20,594 nt of DNA. Source: Oppiella nova. Taxonomy: Eukaryota > Arthropoda > Arachnida > Sarcoptiformes > Oppiidae. Within the stretch, counting starts at the first letter, position 1. The number at the start of each line of letters is the position of its first letter. The stretch lies in the NCBI GenBank assembly GCA_905397405.1, contig CAJPVJ010000772.1:1-20594 (forward strand), written 5' to 3'. The position numbers and the translations under genes were made by a program. Positions 9,244-18,172 of this stretch are shown here, piece after piece. A model generated the notes under the pieces. The model saw only the letters and a program-made list of their open reading frames with translations, searched no databases and was not told the origin of the DNA.

Positions 9244-10326
9244 AGTAGTGTCAAATGTTATGAATGCTATAAATACAGTATTATATTATGTGTTATATTA
9301 AGGTTAATCATATGATATAATGCAAAACTGTAACTTACATTTTCTGATTCTTTTACCTTTTATGATAGATTTGTAATTAATGGGCTCCTCTAGTCATTGT
9401 TTTTTTTAAATTTTAAACTAAATATCATTTTAATTATTTATATATGAGACAGGTTTTAATAAATAAGAAACAATCGTATAATATTAAAAATATTAAAATA
9501 TAGATTAAATTTTAAAGTAATGTTTTGAGTTTAGAGTTATTTTTCCATTACTAGGTTTTTAATTTTAAATGATCGTCTCTTATTTATTAAAACTTAATTC
9601 ATATATAGTTTTAATTGAAATTGTTAAATATTTACTTGCAATGTAACTTGATCAAGCTGCTAAAATTTTTAATCTACATTCAATATTTTTCTAATTCATA
9701 TTCTAATAAACAGTTAATAGTCTGTATTTTCTCAAAGCTGTATATTATAATAAAATTAATTTTCAATTTAAAATTTTAATTAATTAATGTTATTCTGGTG
9801 TTAACTGTTCTGCCTTTTTATTTTGACAATATTTTCAACCTTATTGGATTTCTTTAATATTTATTGCACCCAGAGTATATAATTTTTAAAAATTATTTAG
9901 TTTAACATTACTTAAACATTTTCATTGTAAATTGTATATAGTAAAAATAAAACGAAAAAATAATAAATTTATTGACAATTTATTTTTAATAAATAAGAAC
10001 ATACAATTGCTAGAGATTTACGTTTATAACAAATGTCTAACTGCGTATGTTTATTTTAATAAGTACTATGTAAACGCTTTTTTATTACAAAATATAGTTT
10101 GTAAAAACATTTATTCATAAATATAAATAGTTTGTAGTTATTTTTATAACAATATGTTTATTCAACACTTTTAAACAATAGTCAAAAACAAACGTTGCCA
10201 GGCACTATTTTATTTAAATATTTACAGTAACATAGATAAGAATGCTAATATTATTACATAATTGATTTTTAGTTTTTAATCAAATATTTTATAAAATAAG
10301 ATTATTAGACTGTTTTAATTATTTCA
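9244..10326. other. C-D spacer; first 709 bp duplicated after gene I
   Basis: No gene is supported. The part up to 9952 is repeated at 19748-20466; beyond it the two diverge at once. Inside is an inverted-repeat structure, listed separately. A 62-codon open stretch at 9932-10120 crosses the duplication boundary, begins without ATG, is Lys/Asn/Tyr/Ile-rich and is judged chance. The last 370 bp before D show no recognisable signal. Confidence 0.5.
9439..9608. repeat. Old inverted-repeat element in the C 3' flank
   Basis: Arms of about 40 bp pair imperfectly: GTTTTAATAAATAAGA at 9453-9468 with TCTTATTTATTAAAAC at 9578-9593, extended by TATATATGA at the outer ends. The same structure is present after gene I (about 19958-20115), so it predates the segmental duplication. 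The superfamily is unassigned. Confidence 0.55.
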
Positions 10327-11640
10327 TTGACCCTGGTCCTTAAGAAATTGAATTTTTCAAGTAATACACCCTTAAAAAGGCAATATTTTTATCGGAAACT
10401 CCGATTATTTATATATTACTACAGACTCGTGGGTATTACATTTGGGGGAGTAAAGATCACTGACCAGGGTGCTCAGTACAGCAAACTATGGGATTATTAC
10501 GGCTTCATTGGTTCAGTATTACACACCTTGTTCAATTCTGTAGTTATATACCTGAATATAAACTCCGATAGAGTGGCAGTTATTATGAGCCATAAGTTTA
10601 TATACTATTCAGTGCTCTCGACATTGATATTGAGCTCAATTCAGATGTATTTCATAGTTTGGGTCATTCAGAGGAACGGCATGAAAATCTTCAAAGAGGT
10701 CCACAAATACGAGATTAATGGTATTTCTAAACAATTTATTTTTCATATCAATCTTTCAGAAACCTGTATAAAAATATTTTAAATATTGTTCACATAAATA
10801 ATAATAAAAATAAAATTACAAACTTTAATAATGTAGATTCCTAAATAAATTAATTTGACAGTTTTCATTTTTAAAAAAATAATTTCTAATACTGTAGATA
10901 AATTTGTACAACGTATGTCTTTAATCATATTTGGTTTCCACATAATTGTACCCTACTCAATCTCAATCTACGAGATATACTGTTTGCCACACAAGTCCCC
11001 ACTCAACATATACCTGGTTATGTGCGATCCCGTATTCAGGGCACCTATCATGTGGGTCTACCTATTCCTCACGTGGGCTGTTAGCCTGTCGTGTCGTGAA
11101 AAGATCATAAGTTGGAGGGCTAGCCTGGAGTGGGATAAAAGTGCCCAAAATATAGCCCGCATTCGTAAGGCCTATGTCGAGACCAGGAATCTAATTGAAT
11201 ATTATGACACCATTTTTAAATGGGTGAGTGTCCTAGTCATTTTTATTAAAATATAAATTTAACGTGGTGATTTTTCAGAATCAAATGCTTACAACCCTAT
11301 CAGCAATGGTGCTGGCTATGTTGCAGTTGTACATCCTATGTGCAAGTAAACAGCACCGGGAGCTGGAGTTTATCCGGTGGTTCCTGTTGTACCAAATGCT
11401 ACAGTCGTTGATACAACTGAACGCCAACTGTATTATCAATGGTTGGACTTATGATGAGTCGGAAAAGTTACACTTTTGACACCTGAGATATCTGAACAGT
11501 GTATGGTCTGGAAATCTGGACCTCATATTTCTCCGGTACTAAAAGTACCCTCTTAAAGCCGATCCTAAGATTGGGTTTACTATTGGAGGACTAATGCCGC
11601 TGAGAAAGTCTACACTACTTTCGGTTATTATAGACCTTGC
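10327..11640 (+). pseudogene. Gustatory-receptor-like gene D, scrambled 3' end
   Basis: A second-subfamily receptor related to G. Exon 1 is open to 10720 (phase 1 end), exon 2 is 10898-11223, and exon 3 starts at 11279. Signatures are YYYRLVGITFGG and QRNG in exon 1, the arginine-rich loop with IARIRKAYVETR in exon 2, and NANCIINGWTYDESEK in exon 3. Two oddities: there is no in-frame ATG (TTG at 10327 sits where a start would be expected, and an in-frame TAG at 10306-10308 lies upstream), and exon 3 becomes nonsense at 11471. The cause is a 78-bp segment (11472-11549) that is the unreversed complement of the expected sequence. After it the normal strand resumes (GLMPLRKSTLLS). Intron 3 then jumps at about 11684 into the upstream region of F, so no exon 4 follows. 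A D-type exon 4 does exist at 14103-14204. Misassembly of an intact gene is likelier than natural decay. Confidence 0.65.
11472..11549. other. Complemented but unreversed exon-3 segment (78 bp)
   Basis: Read left to right, each base is the Watson-Crick complement of the base at 13736-13813 in the same left-to-right order. Example: ACTTTTGACACCTGAG here against TGAAAACTGTGGACTC there. All 78 positions agree, allowing for one variant that the repeat at 13842-13949 carries. Restoring the complement would leave the exon-3 frame open. This is not an inversion, which would also reverse the order. Confidence 0.9.
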
Positions 11641-12157
11641 TAATTAATTATTAATGGTTAATTAATTGTGATATTAATAACACAATAACATGTTATTCTA
11701 GACTTTTAATCTAATAGTATTATAGTTTACATTAATACAGAATTAATGTCAAAATATTATTAAAGCAAATAATTAAAGTAATGTTGCACTTACAAGTACG
11801 AACAAATAAATAATTTAATTAATTTTAGTAATATTTTGATTTAATACAAATATATATATAAATAAATTGACATTTTGTTGATTATGAGAGTAAACAATAT
11901 GCAAATGAAACATATTGATTATACAGATTACATTTAAATATTGTATTGTAGATATAATAATCATTTATTTGTAAAACTCACATGATTTATTTGTCTAAAA
12001 AATCATATTTTTTATTTGGAAATATGAATACAATTCGAGATTTAAAATCATCATTATTACCAGGGTCAAAAAATAAAGGATTATTTATGTTACTAATGTT
12101 TTATCGCCTTACGGGCCTTACATTTAGCGGCGTTGATATCAATAATGAAAATGCTTT

Positions 12158-12403
12158 AAAATTCGAGATTTAAAATCATCATTATTACCAGGGTCAAAGA
12201 ATAAAGGATTATTTATGTTACTAACATTTTATCGCTTTACGGGCCTTACATTTAGCGGCGTTGATATCAATAATGAAAATGCTTTAATATACAACAGGAC
12301 CTGGGACCTTGTTGGTAAAGGTTTCATGGTGTTTCATGTATTTGCTAATGTATTCTCAATGTACCTTGCTGCAACTACCGATCGTTTTAGCCATATAAGT
12401 CAA
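12158..12403 (+). repeat. C-identical fragment inside F exon 1
   Basis: From about 12158 to 12402 the sequence matches gene C exon 1 (about 7467-7709) with no difference that I can find, including the GTCAAAGAATAAAGG and ATCGCTTTACGGG variants that distinguish C from the flanking F sequence (GTCAAAAAATAAAGG, ATCGCCTTACGGG). Removing it would join 12024-12157 to 12404 onward through a shared AAAATGCTTTAA into a normal exon 1. The left junction shares TAA with C. Confidence 0.75.
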
Positions 12404-13337
12404 AAAATGCTTTAATATACAACAGGACCTGGGACCTTGTTGGTAAAGGTTTCATGGTGTTTCATGTATTTGCTAATGTATTCTCAATGTACCTGGCTGC
12501 AACTACCGATCGTTTTAGCCATATAAGTCAATATGTGTTTATTCACAATATAATCATATTTTGCTATTCCGTGATCTCGTGGCAGGTATTTATAAACTTA
12601 TGGTTTTTGCAATTACATGGATTTGAAATGTTCAAGATCATATTCACGTACAAACTTAAAGGTATTAAAATTATAGCCTTAATAAACCTAATAATTAAAT
12701 ATATTATATTTAACAAAGTATTCAAAAATTAAATAACTATTCACACACTTTGTTTACTTAATAGATAAGAAAGTTATCTGGGTTTGTATAATGTTGTGGG
12801 TATTACACGTGATTGCACCTCAAATAATGTTGGTAGTTCAAGTGTACGGACTGGACAATAAGACCTTTCTCAATATTTACTCAATACTGGTCGACACGTC
12901 GTTTAAAACGATATTTCTTTGGATATACTTTTGGTTGCAATGGATGGTCGCTCTATCCGTAAGGGAAAGGCTTAAGGACTGGCGATTGACACTGGAAAGG
13001 GACAAGAGGGCTCCGACTATGTATATGATCCGTAAGGCCTACATTGAGACCAGGGAAGTCATTACAGACATTGATAGCAAGTCCAAATTGGTGGGTCATT
13101 TTAAATTCAATAAATTTAATACAATATCATAGATTTATTTAATTTGAAATATTATTATAACCCAGATAATTTTTATTAGACTAAAGATTAGCTAATAGTA
13201 ATTAACTTGATAGTAGCATATTTTTCACAAATATATAAACACAGTGTGTCAGTTTTTTCAATTATTACTATATATAACTTAAATGTTTAATCTACTTTAG
13301 TTATTATTATATAATGGGATTTTTGTAAATATTAACA

Positions 13338-13527
13338 AATATGAGAGACTGACTGCCAGACCGTAATATCTCTGTATAGAAATATTAATAGTTATGGACT
13401 ATAGAAAATGTATTCATCAATACAAATGTATGCTAGGTGATTCAAGTTTATAGCCATAATCAGTTTATAATACTTTGTATTCAGAGATTATATGTAGGAC
13501 GGTCTGGCAGCCAGGTTTTCATATATT
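13338..13527. mobile_element. About 190-bp inverted-repeat element in intron 2 of F
   Basis: The left end ATATGAGAGACTGACTGCCA GACCGT pairs with the right end, which inverted reads ATATGAAAACCTGGCTGCCA GACCGT. The interior is AT-rich with no coding. I has a clean empty site (TTTGTAAATTTATTACC), while C keeps only the right terminus at 8701-8727. Superfamily unassigned. Confidence 0.75.
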
Positions 13528-13840
13528 ACCTCGCTATTTCAGAACCAAATGGTGTCCACCCTATCAGCCATGGTGTTTATTATGTTTCAGCTTTATATAC
13601 TGGTGGCTGCTAACATGCCACAAGGCATGTCCGTAATCCGGGGCATTTTACTATACTTTATGCTCCAGGCGTTCATCCAACTCAATGCCAACTGTATTAT
13701 CAATGGTTGGACTTATGATGAGTCGGAAAAGTTACTGAAAACTGTGGACTCTATAGACTTGTCACATACCAGGCCTTTAGACCTGGAGTATAAAGAGGCC
13801 ATGATTTTCATGGCTCTTAAAGCCGATCCTAAGATTGGGT

Positions 13841-13841
13841 N
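13841..13841. other. Single N: assembly gap or join
   Basis: The only ambiguous base in the window. Sequence before it ends in AAGATTGGGT within exon 3, and sequence after it restarts 154 bp earlier in the same exon (GCCAACTGTATT). The 13842-13949 stretch repeats 13687-13794 with one difference. This looks like two overlapping contig ends placed side by side with a token gap. Confidence 0.9.
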
Positions 13842-13949
13842 GCCAACTGTATTATCAATGGTTGGACTTATGATGAGTCGGAAAAGTTACTGAAAACTGT
13901 GGACTCTATAGACTTGTCACATACCAGACCTTTAGACCTGGAGTATAAA

Positions 13950-14017
13950 CTCCGGTACTAAAAGTACCGAGAATTTCGGCTAGGATTCTAACCCAAATGA
14001 TAACCTCCTGATTACGG
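13950..14017. other. Second complemented but unreversed segment (68 bp)
   Basis: All 68 positions are the in-order complement of the expected exon-3 sequence: 46 bases against 13795-13840, and the last 49 against 11550-11598 in gene D. Example: CGGCTAGGATTCTAACCC here against GCCGATCCTAAGATTGGG there. The first 19 bases are identical to the last 19 of the segment at 11472-11549. Confidence 0.9.
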
Positions 14018-14204
14018 ATTGAGAAAGTCTACACTACTTTCGGTTATTATAGACCTTGCTAATTAATTATTAATGGTTAATTAATTGCGGTATTAATTCT
14101 AGATTTATGGTTTCATTTTGACGTATTGCGTGATTTTGTTTCAAACCGGGGCAGTTAAACAGTTTAATTCCCATACGAATAGTACTTTCATCAAGCAGAA
14201 TTAA

Positions 14205-14623
14205 AATTGATAAATGCGGTCACAATTGTTTATAAAATATATTTTTAATCAATGAAAATGTAATAACAAAAAATCAATTTCTGAAACTATTGTGTAACTA
14301 TTTACTTTGCTTGTTTATTACATTTCTTACATTATGTATGTATTATAAATCATTTTGCAATCTGTAGCATTACGAAAAGTCTATTTAAACAAACTTGTAC
14401 AATTTTGATTAAATTATCGATTTCATTACAAATATTATATTAACAAGTAAATAAATAAAAAATATTATTAGGAAATCTATTTATTTATGTTGCTTAGTAT
14501 AACTTAACGTGTGGTATGGATTACTTAATCAATAAATAATGTTAATAATATACTTGAAGAACTTTAATATATTATTATATTAATCTAAACAAGGTTTATT
14601 ACATTAATATTAATCTAAGACAA
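14205..14623. other. F-G spacer
   Basis: 419 bp of A+T-rich sequence between the D-type exon 4 and the G start codon. No repeat, element terminus or coding stretch is visible. It must contain the promoter and 5' leader of G. Confidence 0.45.
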
Positions 14624-16116
14624 ATGAACCAGGTCAGACCTCAAAATAGGCAAATCATGAGAAAAGATTTGTATCGTATATTCAAAGGATTCATATTTTA
14701 TTACCGCATAATTGGTGTGTCATTTGGCGGTGTATGTATCGGTGAGCAGGGTATTTATTATAGTCAACTATGGAATATATACGGCTATATCATGACAATA
14801 CTGGGAACCATTTTTAATGGGTGTACCATATATTTTAATATACATTTTGACAGAATGGCTTACATTAGACACAATGAGTTTATTTATCATTCAATGATTT
14901 TATCGCAACTTTTATTATCGATTCAGACATTACTTATCGCTTGGGTTTTACAGCGAAATGGATACCAATTAATGAGAGAAATGCCTAAATATCAGCTAAA
15001 AAGTATGTATTTATATATCAAAAGTATACCCTGAATCTCATAAGTTCTAAGATAATGCTTATATTTAAATGGCTATAATGTCAGTTTAAAATTTTAAACA
15101 AATATTAATTTTAACAAATAGTAAGAACTATATTTATATCATGGTGTTTAGGGTAAATTATAAAAAATAAATTACAATAATCATAATCCATAGACCTTAC
15201 CAATCTTTTCGTATAGATAAGCGAATCCAAACACTTTGTTTAATAGTGTTCAGCTCGTTTAAACTCATCCCGTACATAATGCTCAGCTATGAGATATACT
15301 TCTTAAAAAACAAGACCTGGATCAACATTTATTGCATTTGTATCGATGCAATATTTAAGGCGCCCATAATGTGGTCGTACCTGTTTATATTATGGGGCGT
15401 CGCCCTATCAATTAGTGAGAGAATCATGGAGTGGAGGTGCCAATTGGAAATGGATACCAGTGCCCAAACTATAGCTCGCATACGAAAAACTTATGTTCAA
15501 ACTAGAGGCTCTGTTGATAACTATGACGGTATATTTAAATGGGTAAATGTAACATGCTAAAATTATATATACTATAACATTTATAATAATAATAAATACT
15601 AATAAATTACTAGATTCAAATTTTATCAACCCTATCAGCAATGTCCCTGGTTATGTTGCAAATCTATATCTTATCAGCCAGTAATAATACACCGGAACTG
15701 GAGGTTTTAAAGGGAGTCTTATTTTATCAAATGTTTCAATCGTTAATACAATTGAACGCCAATTGTATTATCAATGGTTGGACTTACGATGAGTCGGAGA
15801 AACTGTTCAAAGCTATTGATGCCATAAATATATCGCATACCTGTCCTATGGATCCAGTTTATAGAGAAGCCATGATTTTCATGTCACTCAAAGGGGACTC
15901 TAAGATAGGGTTCACTGTTGGAGGACTAATGCCGTTACGAAAGTCTACATTACTATCGGTATAATAATGGGCATTATTTTTATTGAAATGTAAATTATAT
16001 AATATTTTATATTTGTATAGATTTATGGGTTTATTCTGACGTATTCTGTAATATTGTTTCAATCGGGTGCTGTTAACAAGTTTAGTATTCAGGGAAATTC
16101 AACAATAAATCAATAA
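14624..16116 (+). CDS. Gustatory-receptor-like 7TM gene G (intact)
   Basis: Exons are 14624-15002, 15217-15542, 15614-15958 and 16021-16116, giving 381 residues in phases 1, 0, 0 with no break. It is the clearest complete member of the second subfamily. Exon 1 has FYYRIIGVSFGG and LQRNGYQL. Exon 2 has FKAPIMW, the SISERIMEW loop and TIARIRKTYVQTR. Exon 3 has LNANCIINGWTYDESEKL and GFTVGGLMPLRKSTLLS. Exon 4 has TYSVILFQSG (TM7), and its tail contains an NST sequon. Exon 1 ends at A|GTATGT rather than the usual G|GT, so the spliced codon is Asn where other copies have Asp. The protein is clearly diverged from C, yet its exon-3 core is nearly identical in DNA. An AATAAA at 16128-16133, 12 bp after the stop, may be the polyadenylation signal. 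It is predicted to be a plasma-membrane chemoreceptor of unknown ligand. Confidence 0.8.
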
Positions 16117-16561
16117 TTATTCAAATCAATAAATCCAACTAGAGTATATAAAATATTATGTACATACTCTACGGAATATATATTTATAATTGTGTATTAT
16201 ATACTGTACAGTACACTGTACACCCAAATATTAGTTTTCATATAAATACACTATCTATACCTATATATCAATATAATTAATTGATGACATCAATTAAATT
16301 ATTTTCGAGACATTATACACTGTCACATCAAAAACAAATATTCACTTTAATATTTAAAAATAATCAATAAATATAATAGTAATTGTTCACAATAATACAG
16401 TACGATTTAATGTATAATAAAACAATAACAATTACTAATAACTTATAAGTATTTTGTCATTGATATTTGTAAAGCTTCATAAATAGATATGGGATAAATA
16501 ATAGAATCTGCAAGAATACATTTTATTCGCTTGATTATTATATTGAGTCATTATTAATGAC

Positions 16562-16823
16562 TAGAGCCAATATTGAGTGGAAAATTTGGCAGAAAATACA
16601 CTGTTTTTAGGCGACTTATGTTCAGTAATACTGAATCAGTATAACAAAACCTAACCTTTAACCTCTCTTATTAGTGTAATGAACATCATATTAAACCCAT
16701 ACACACTATCAGATTATCTGTACACTGATTAGCGCATCGACTAAGTTAGGTCTGTTCATTAAGGCTATATTGAGCCCAAGTCGCCTTAAAACAGTATATT
16801 TTTTCCACTGAATACTGGCTCTA
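16562..16823. mobile_element. Non-autonomous hAT-type element (262 bp)
   Basis: Flanked by an 8-bp direct repeat TTAATGAC (16554-16561 and 16824-16831). The ends are TAGAGCC and GGCTCTA, and the inverted termini pair for about 50 bp with a few mismatches and a short indel (AGAGCCAATATTGAGTGG with AGAGCCAGTATTCAGTGG, then ACTGTTTTTAGGCGACT with ACTGTTTTAAGGCGACT). An 8-bp duplication plus TAGAG-type ends is the hAT hallmark. There is no transposase, so movement depended on a partner elsewhere. The intact duplication suggests modest age. Confidence 0.85.
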
Positions 16824-16951
16824 TTAATGACCATACTCACTTTATACCCATGAAATCTTTTAATAATAAATAGTTTCCAAAACCAGAAACCAACTTTATT
16901 TCCACCAATTCTTTCCGTTATATTTAATAACTTTAAAAATTTAATTTTAAT

Positions 16952-16955
<4 letters not shown>

Positions 16956-16985
<30 letters not shown>
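16956..16985. repeat. (GA)15 microsatellite
   Basis: Thirty bases of uninterrupted GA dinucleotide in an otherwise A+T-rich spacer, likely length-polymorphic. Confidence 0.95.
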
Positions 16986-16987
<2 letters not shown>

Positions 16988-17319
16988 ATGATAATTACCT
17001 TAAGCTTGCTTACAATGGGAATATATTGTGTATGAAATATGAATGAATGCAATACAATATAAGTATTATTTACAGAGTTATAAAGTGTCGATGTAATATT
17101 GATTATATATAATAACAGGGTCCCAAATACTATAATGTCAATATTAATTGTGTATTTTATGATGATATTATTATCAGAAAATAAAAGTAAATATCGGATG
17201 CGGAAAAAAGTTACCGCAGTAAGATTTGACGACTAAATTATGGTTTGTCGCCAAACTACAAAAGCTATCAAATTTAAATTTAAACCTCAACTATGGTTTT
17301 TAGTCTTACGTATTCTCCA

Positions 17320-17798
17320 AGCTTTATATACTGACCACGAGCAAAAAGGTCCAGGAGGTATCTGAGGTGGGGAGCATTTTAATGTTTTTCATGGCACAGG
17401 CGTTGATACAACTGAACGCCAACTGTATTATCAATGGTTGGACTTATGATGAGTCGGAGAAACTGCTGAAGACATTGGACTCCATAAACGTATTGAATGC
17501 CAAACCAGAGGACCCGGAGTTCAGGGAAGTCGTGCTCTTCAGGTCAATGATCAGGGACTCAAAGATTGGGTTTACTATCGGAGGGCTAATGCCGTTGAGA
17601 AAGGCTACACTATTGTCCGTATGTTTTGTTAACAAAAATAAATTTTATATAACTTTTATAATTAAAAAATTGTGTTTTTATTATTTCTTTGTGCATTAGA
17701 TATATGGCTTTATTTTGACATATTTTGTAATATTGACTCAAACTGGGGCTGTGGGACAGGTAGCTGAACATCATAATGCAAATAATGCTAACATGTAA
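17320..17798 (+). pseudogene. Truncated receptor copy H (B-type exons 3-4)
   Basis: Only the last 299 nt of exon 3 (17320-17618) and exon 4 (17700-17798) are present. Sequence is nearly identical to B over exon 3, intron 3 and exon 4, including the GTATGTTTTGTTAACAAA donor region and the tail AEHHNANNANM. The match to B begins abruptly at AGCTTTATATACTG. Upstream there is no acceptor of the usual form and no exon 1 or 2, so no full receptor can be made. Both remaining exons stay open. The abrupt start marks the left breakpoint of the segmental duplication shared with 6600-9952. Confidence 0.85.
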
Positions 17799-18172
17799 AT
17801 TATCATTTTTTAATAAAAATTATTAATAACACAATAACATGTTATTTTAGACTTTGAATCTAATTGTATTATAGTTGACATTAATACAGAATTAATGTCA
17901 AAATATTATTAAAACAAATAATTAAAATAAGGTTGCACTCACAAGTACGAACAAATAAATAATTTAATTAATTTTAGTAATATTTTGATTAAATATAAAT
18001 ATATATATAAATAAATTGACATATTGTTGATTATGAGAATAAACAATATTCAAATGAAATATATTGATTATACAAATTAAATGTAAATTTTGTATTGTAA
18101 ATATAATAAACATTTATTTTGTAAAACTCACATGATTTATTTGTGATATTAATATATTTTTTATTTGGAAAT
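17799..18172. other. H-I spacer, upstream region of gene I
   Basis: 374 bp matching the spacers before C and F. The same blocks (ACAATAACATGTTATT, TTAATGTCAAAATATTATT, CATGATTTATTTGT) are present. The final 30 bp before the ATG differ slightly from C (GATATTAATATATTTTTTAT). No distinct promoter motif can be singled out. Confidence 0.45.

Larger units (their letters stand above)
6600..9952 (+). repeat. Segmental duplication, copy 1
   Basis: This block spans the 3' part of B exon 3, B exon 4, the spacer, all of gene C and about 700 bp of 3' flank. It aligns in the same order and strand to 17320-20466. Similarity starts at AGCTTTATATACTG in exon 3 (6600 and 17320) and ends at ATAGTAAAAATAAAA (9952 and 20466). 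The length difference is mostly one intron element in C (8488-8634). Coding identity appears to be in the mid-90s percent by eye. Confidence 0.8.
11684..13735 (+). repeat. Third copy of the C-type gene block
   Basis: Starting at TTAATAACACAATAACATG, this block matches the spacer upstream of C and I, then exons 1-2 and the first half of exon 3 of the C type. The match ends inside the shared exon-3 core (ATTATCAATGGTTGGACTTA), where sequence switches to the D type. The left edge joins D intron 3 at a short TATTAATA microhomology. Confidence 0.7.
12024..14204 (+). pseudogene. Gustatory-receptor-like gene F, chimeric (C-type 5', D-type 3')
   Basis: The ATG at 12024 matches C. Exon 1 (to 12661) holds an extra piece of about 245 bp, so its frame is broken. 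Exon 2 is 12765-13090 and intact, with the usual SVRERLKDW loop. Exon 3 starts at 13543, is C-like through YDESEK, then D-like (VDSIDLSHTRPLDLEY) until the N at 13841. After the N it restarts within exon 3, runs normally to 13949, is complement-only to 14017, then resumes. Exon 4 is 14103-14204: IYGFILTYCVILFQTG, with a tail containing the NST sequon, of D/G type. The region therefore carries the front of a C-type gene and the back of a D-type gene. Unequal crossing-over in the shared core could produce that, but the N, the repeats and the complemented segment favour assembly error. Expression as written is impossible. Confidence 0.6.
16117..17319. other. G-H spacer with element and microsatellite
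   Basis: 1.2 kb without a supported gene. It contains the hAT-type element (16562-16823) and the GA repeat (16956-16985). A small palindrome (TGTACAGTACACTGTACA) lies at about 16206-16223. The last 120 bp before H (about 17200-17319) are unlike the intron 2 or exon 3 start found in B and show weak inverted similarity (GTAAGATTTGACGACTAA with TTAGTCTTAC), possibly the edge of another element that sits at the breakpoint of H. Confidence 0.45.

Noticed and set aside
9932-10120. 62-codon + strand open frame in the C-D spacer
   Set aside because: No ATG start, crosses the edge of the segmental duplication, and has A+T-driven composition (Lys, Asn, Ile, Tyr).
11472-11549. Reading the odd tract as a normal inversion
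   Set aside because: The reverse complement of this tract does not match the paralogous sequence; only the unreversed complement does, at every base.
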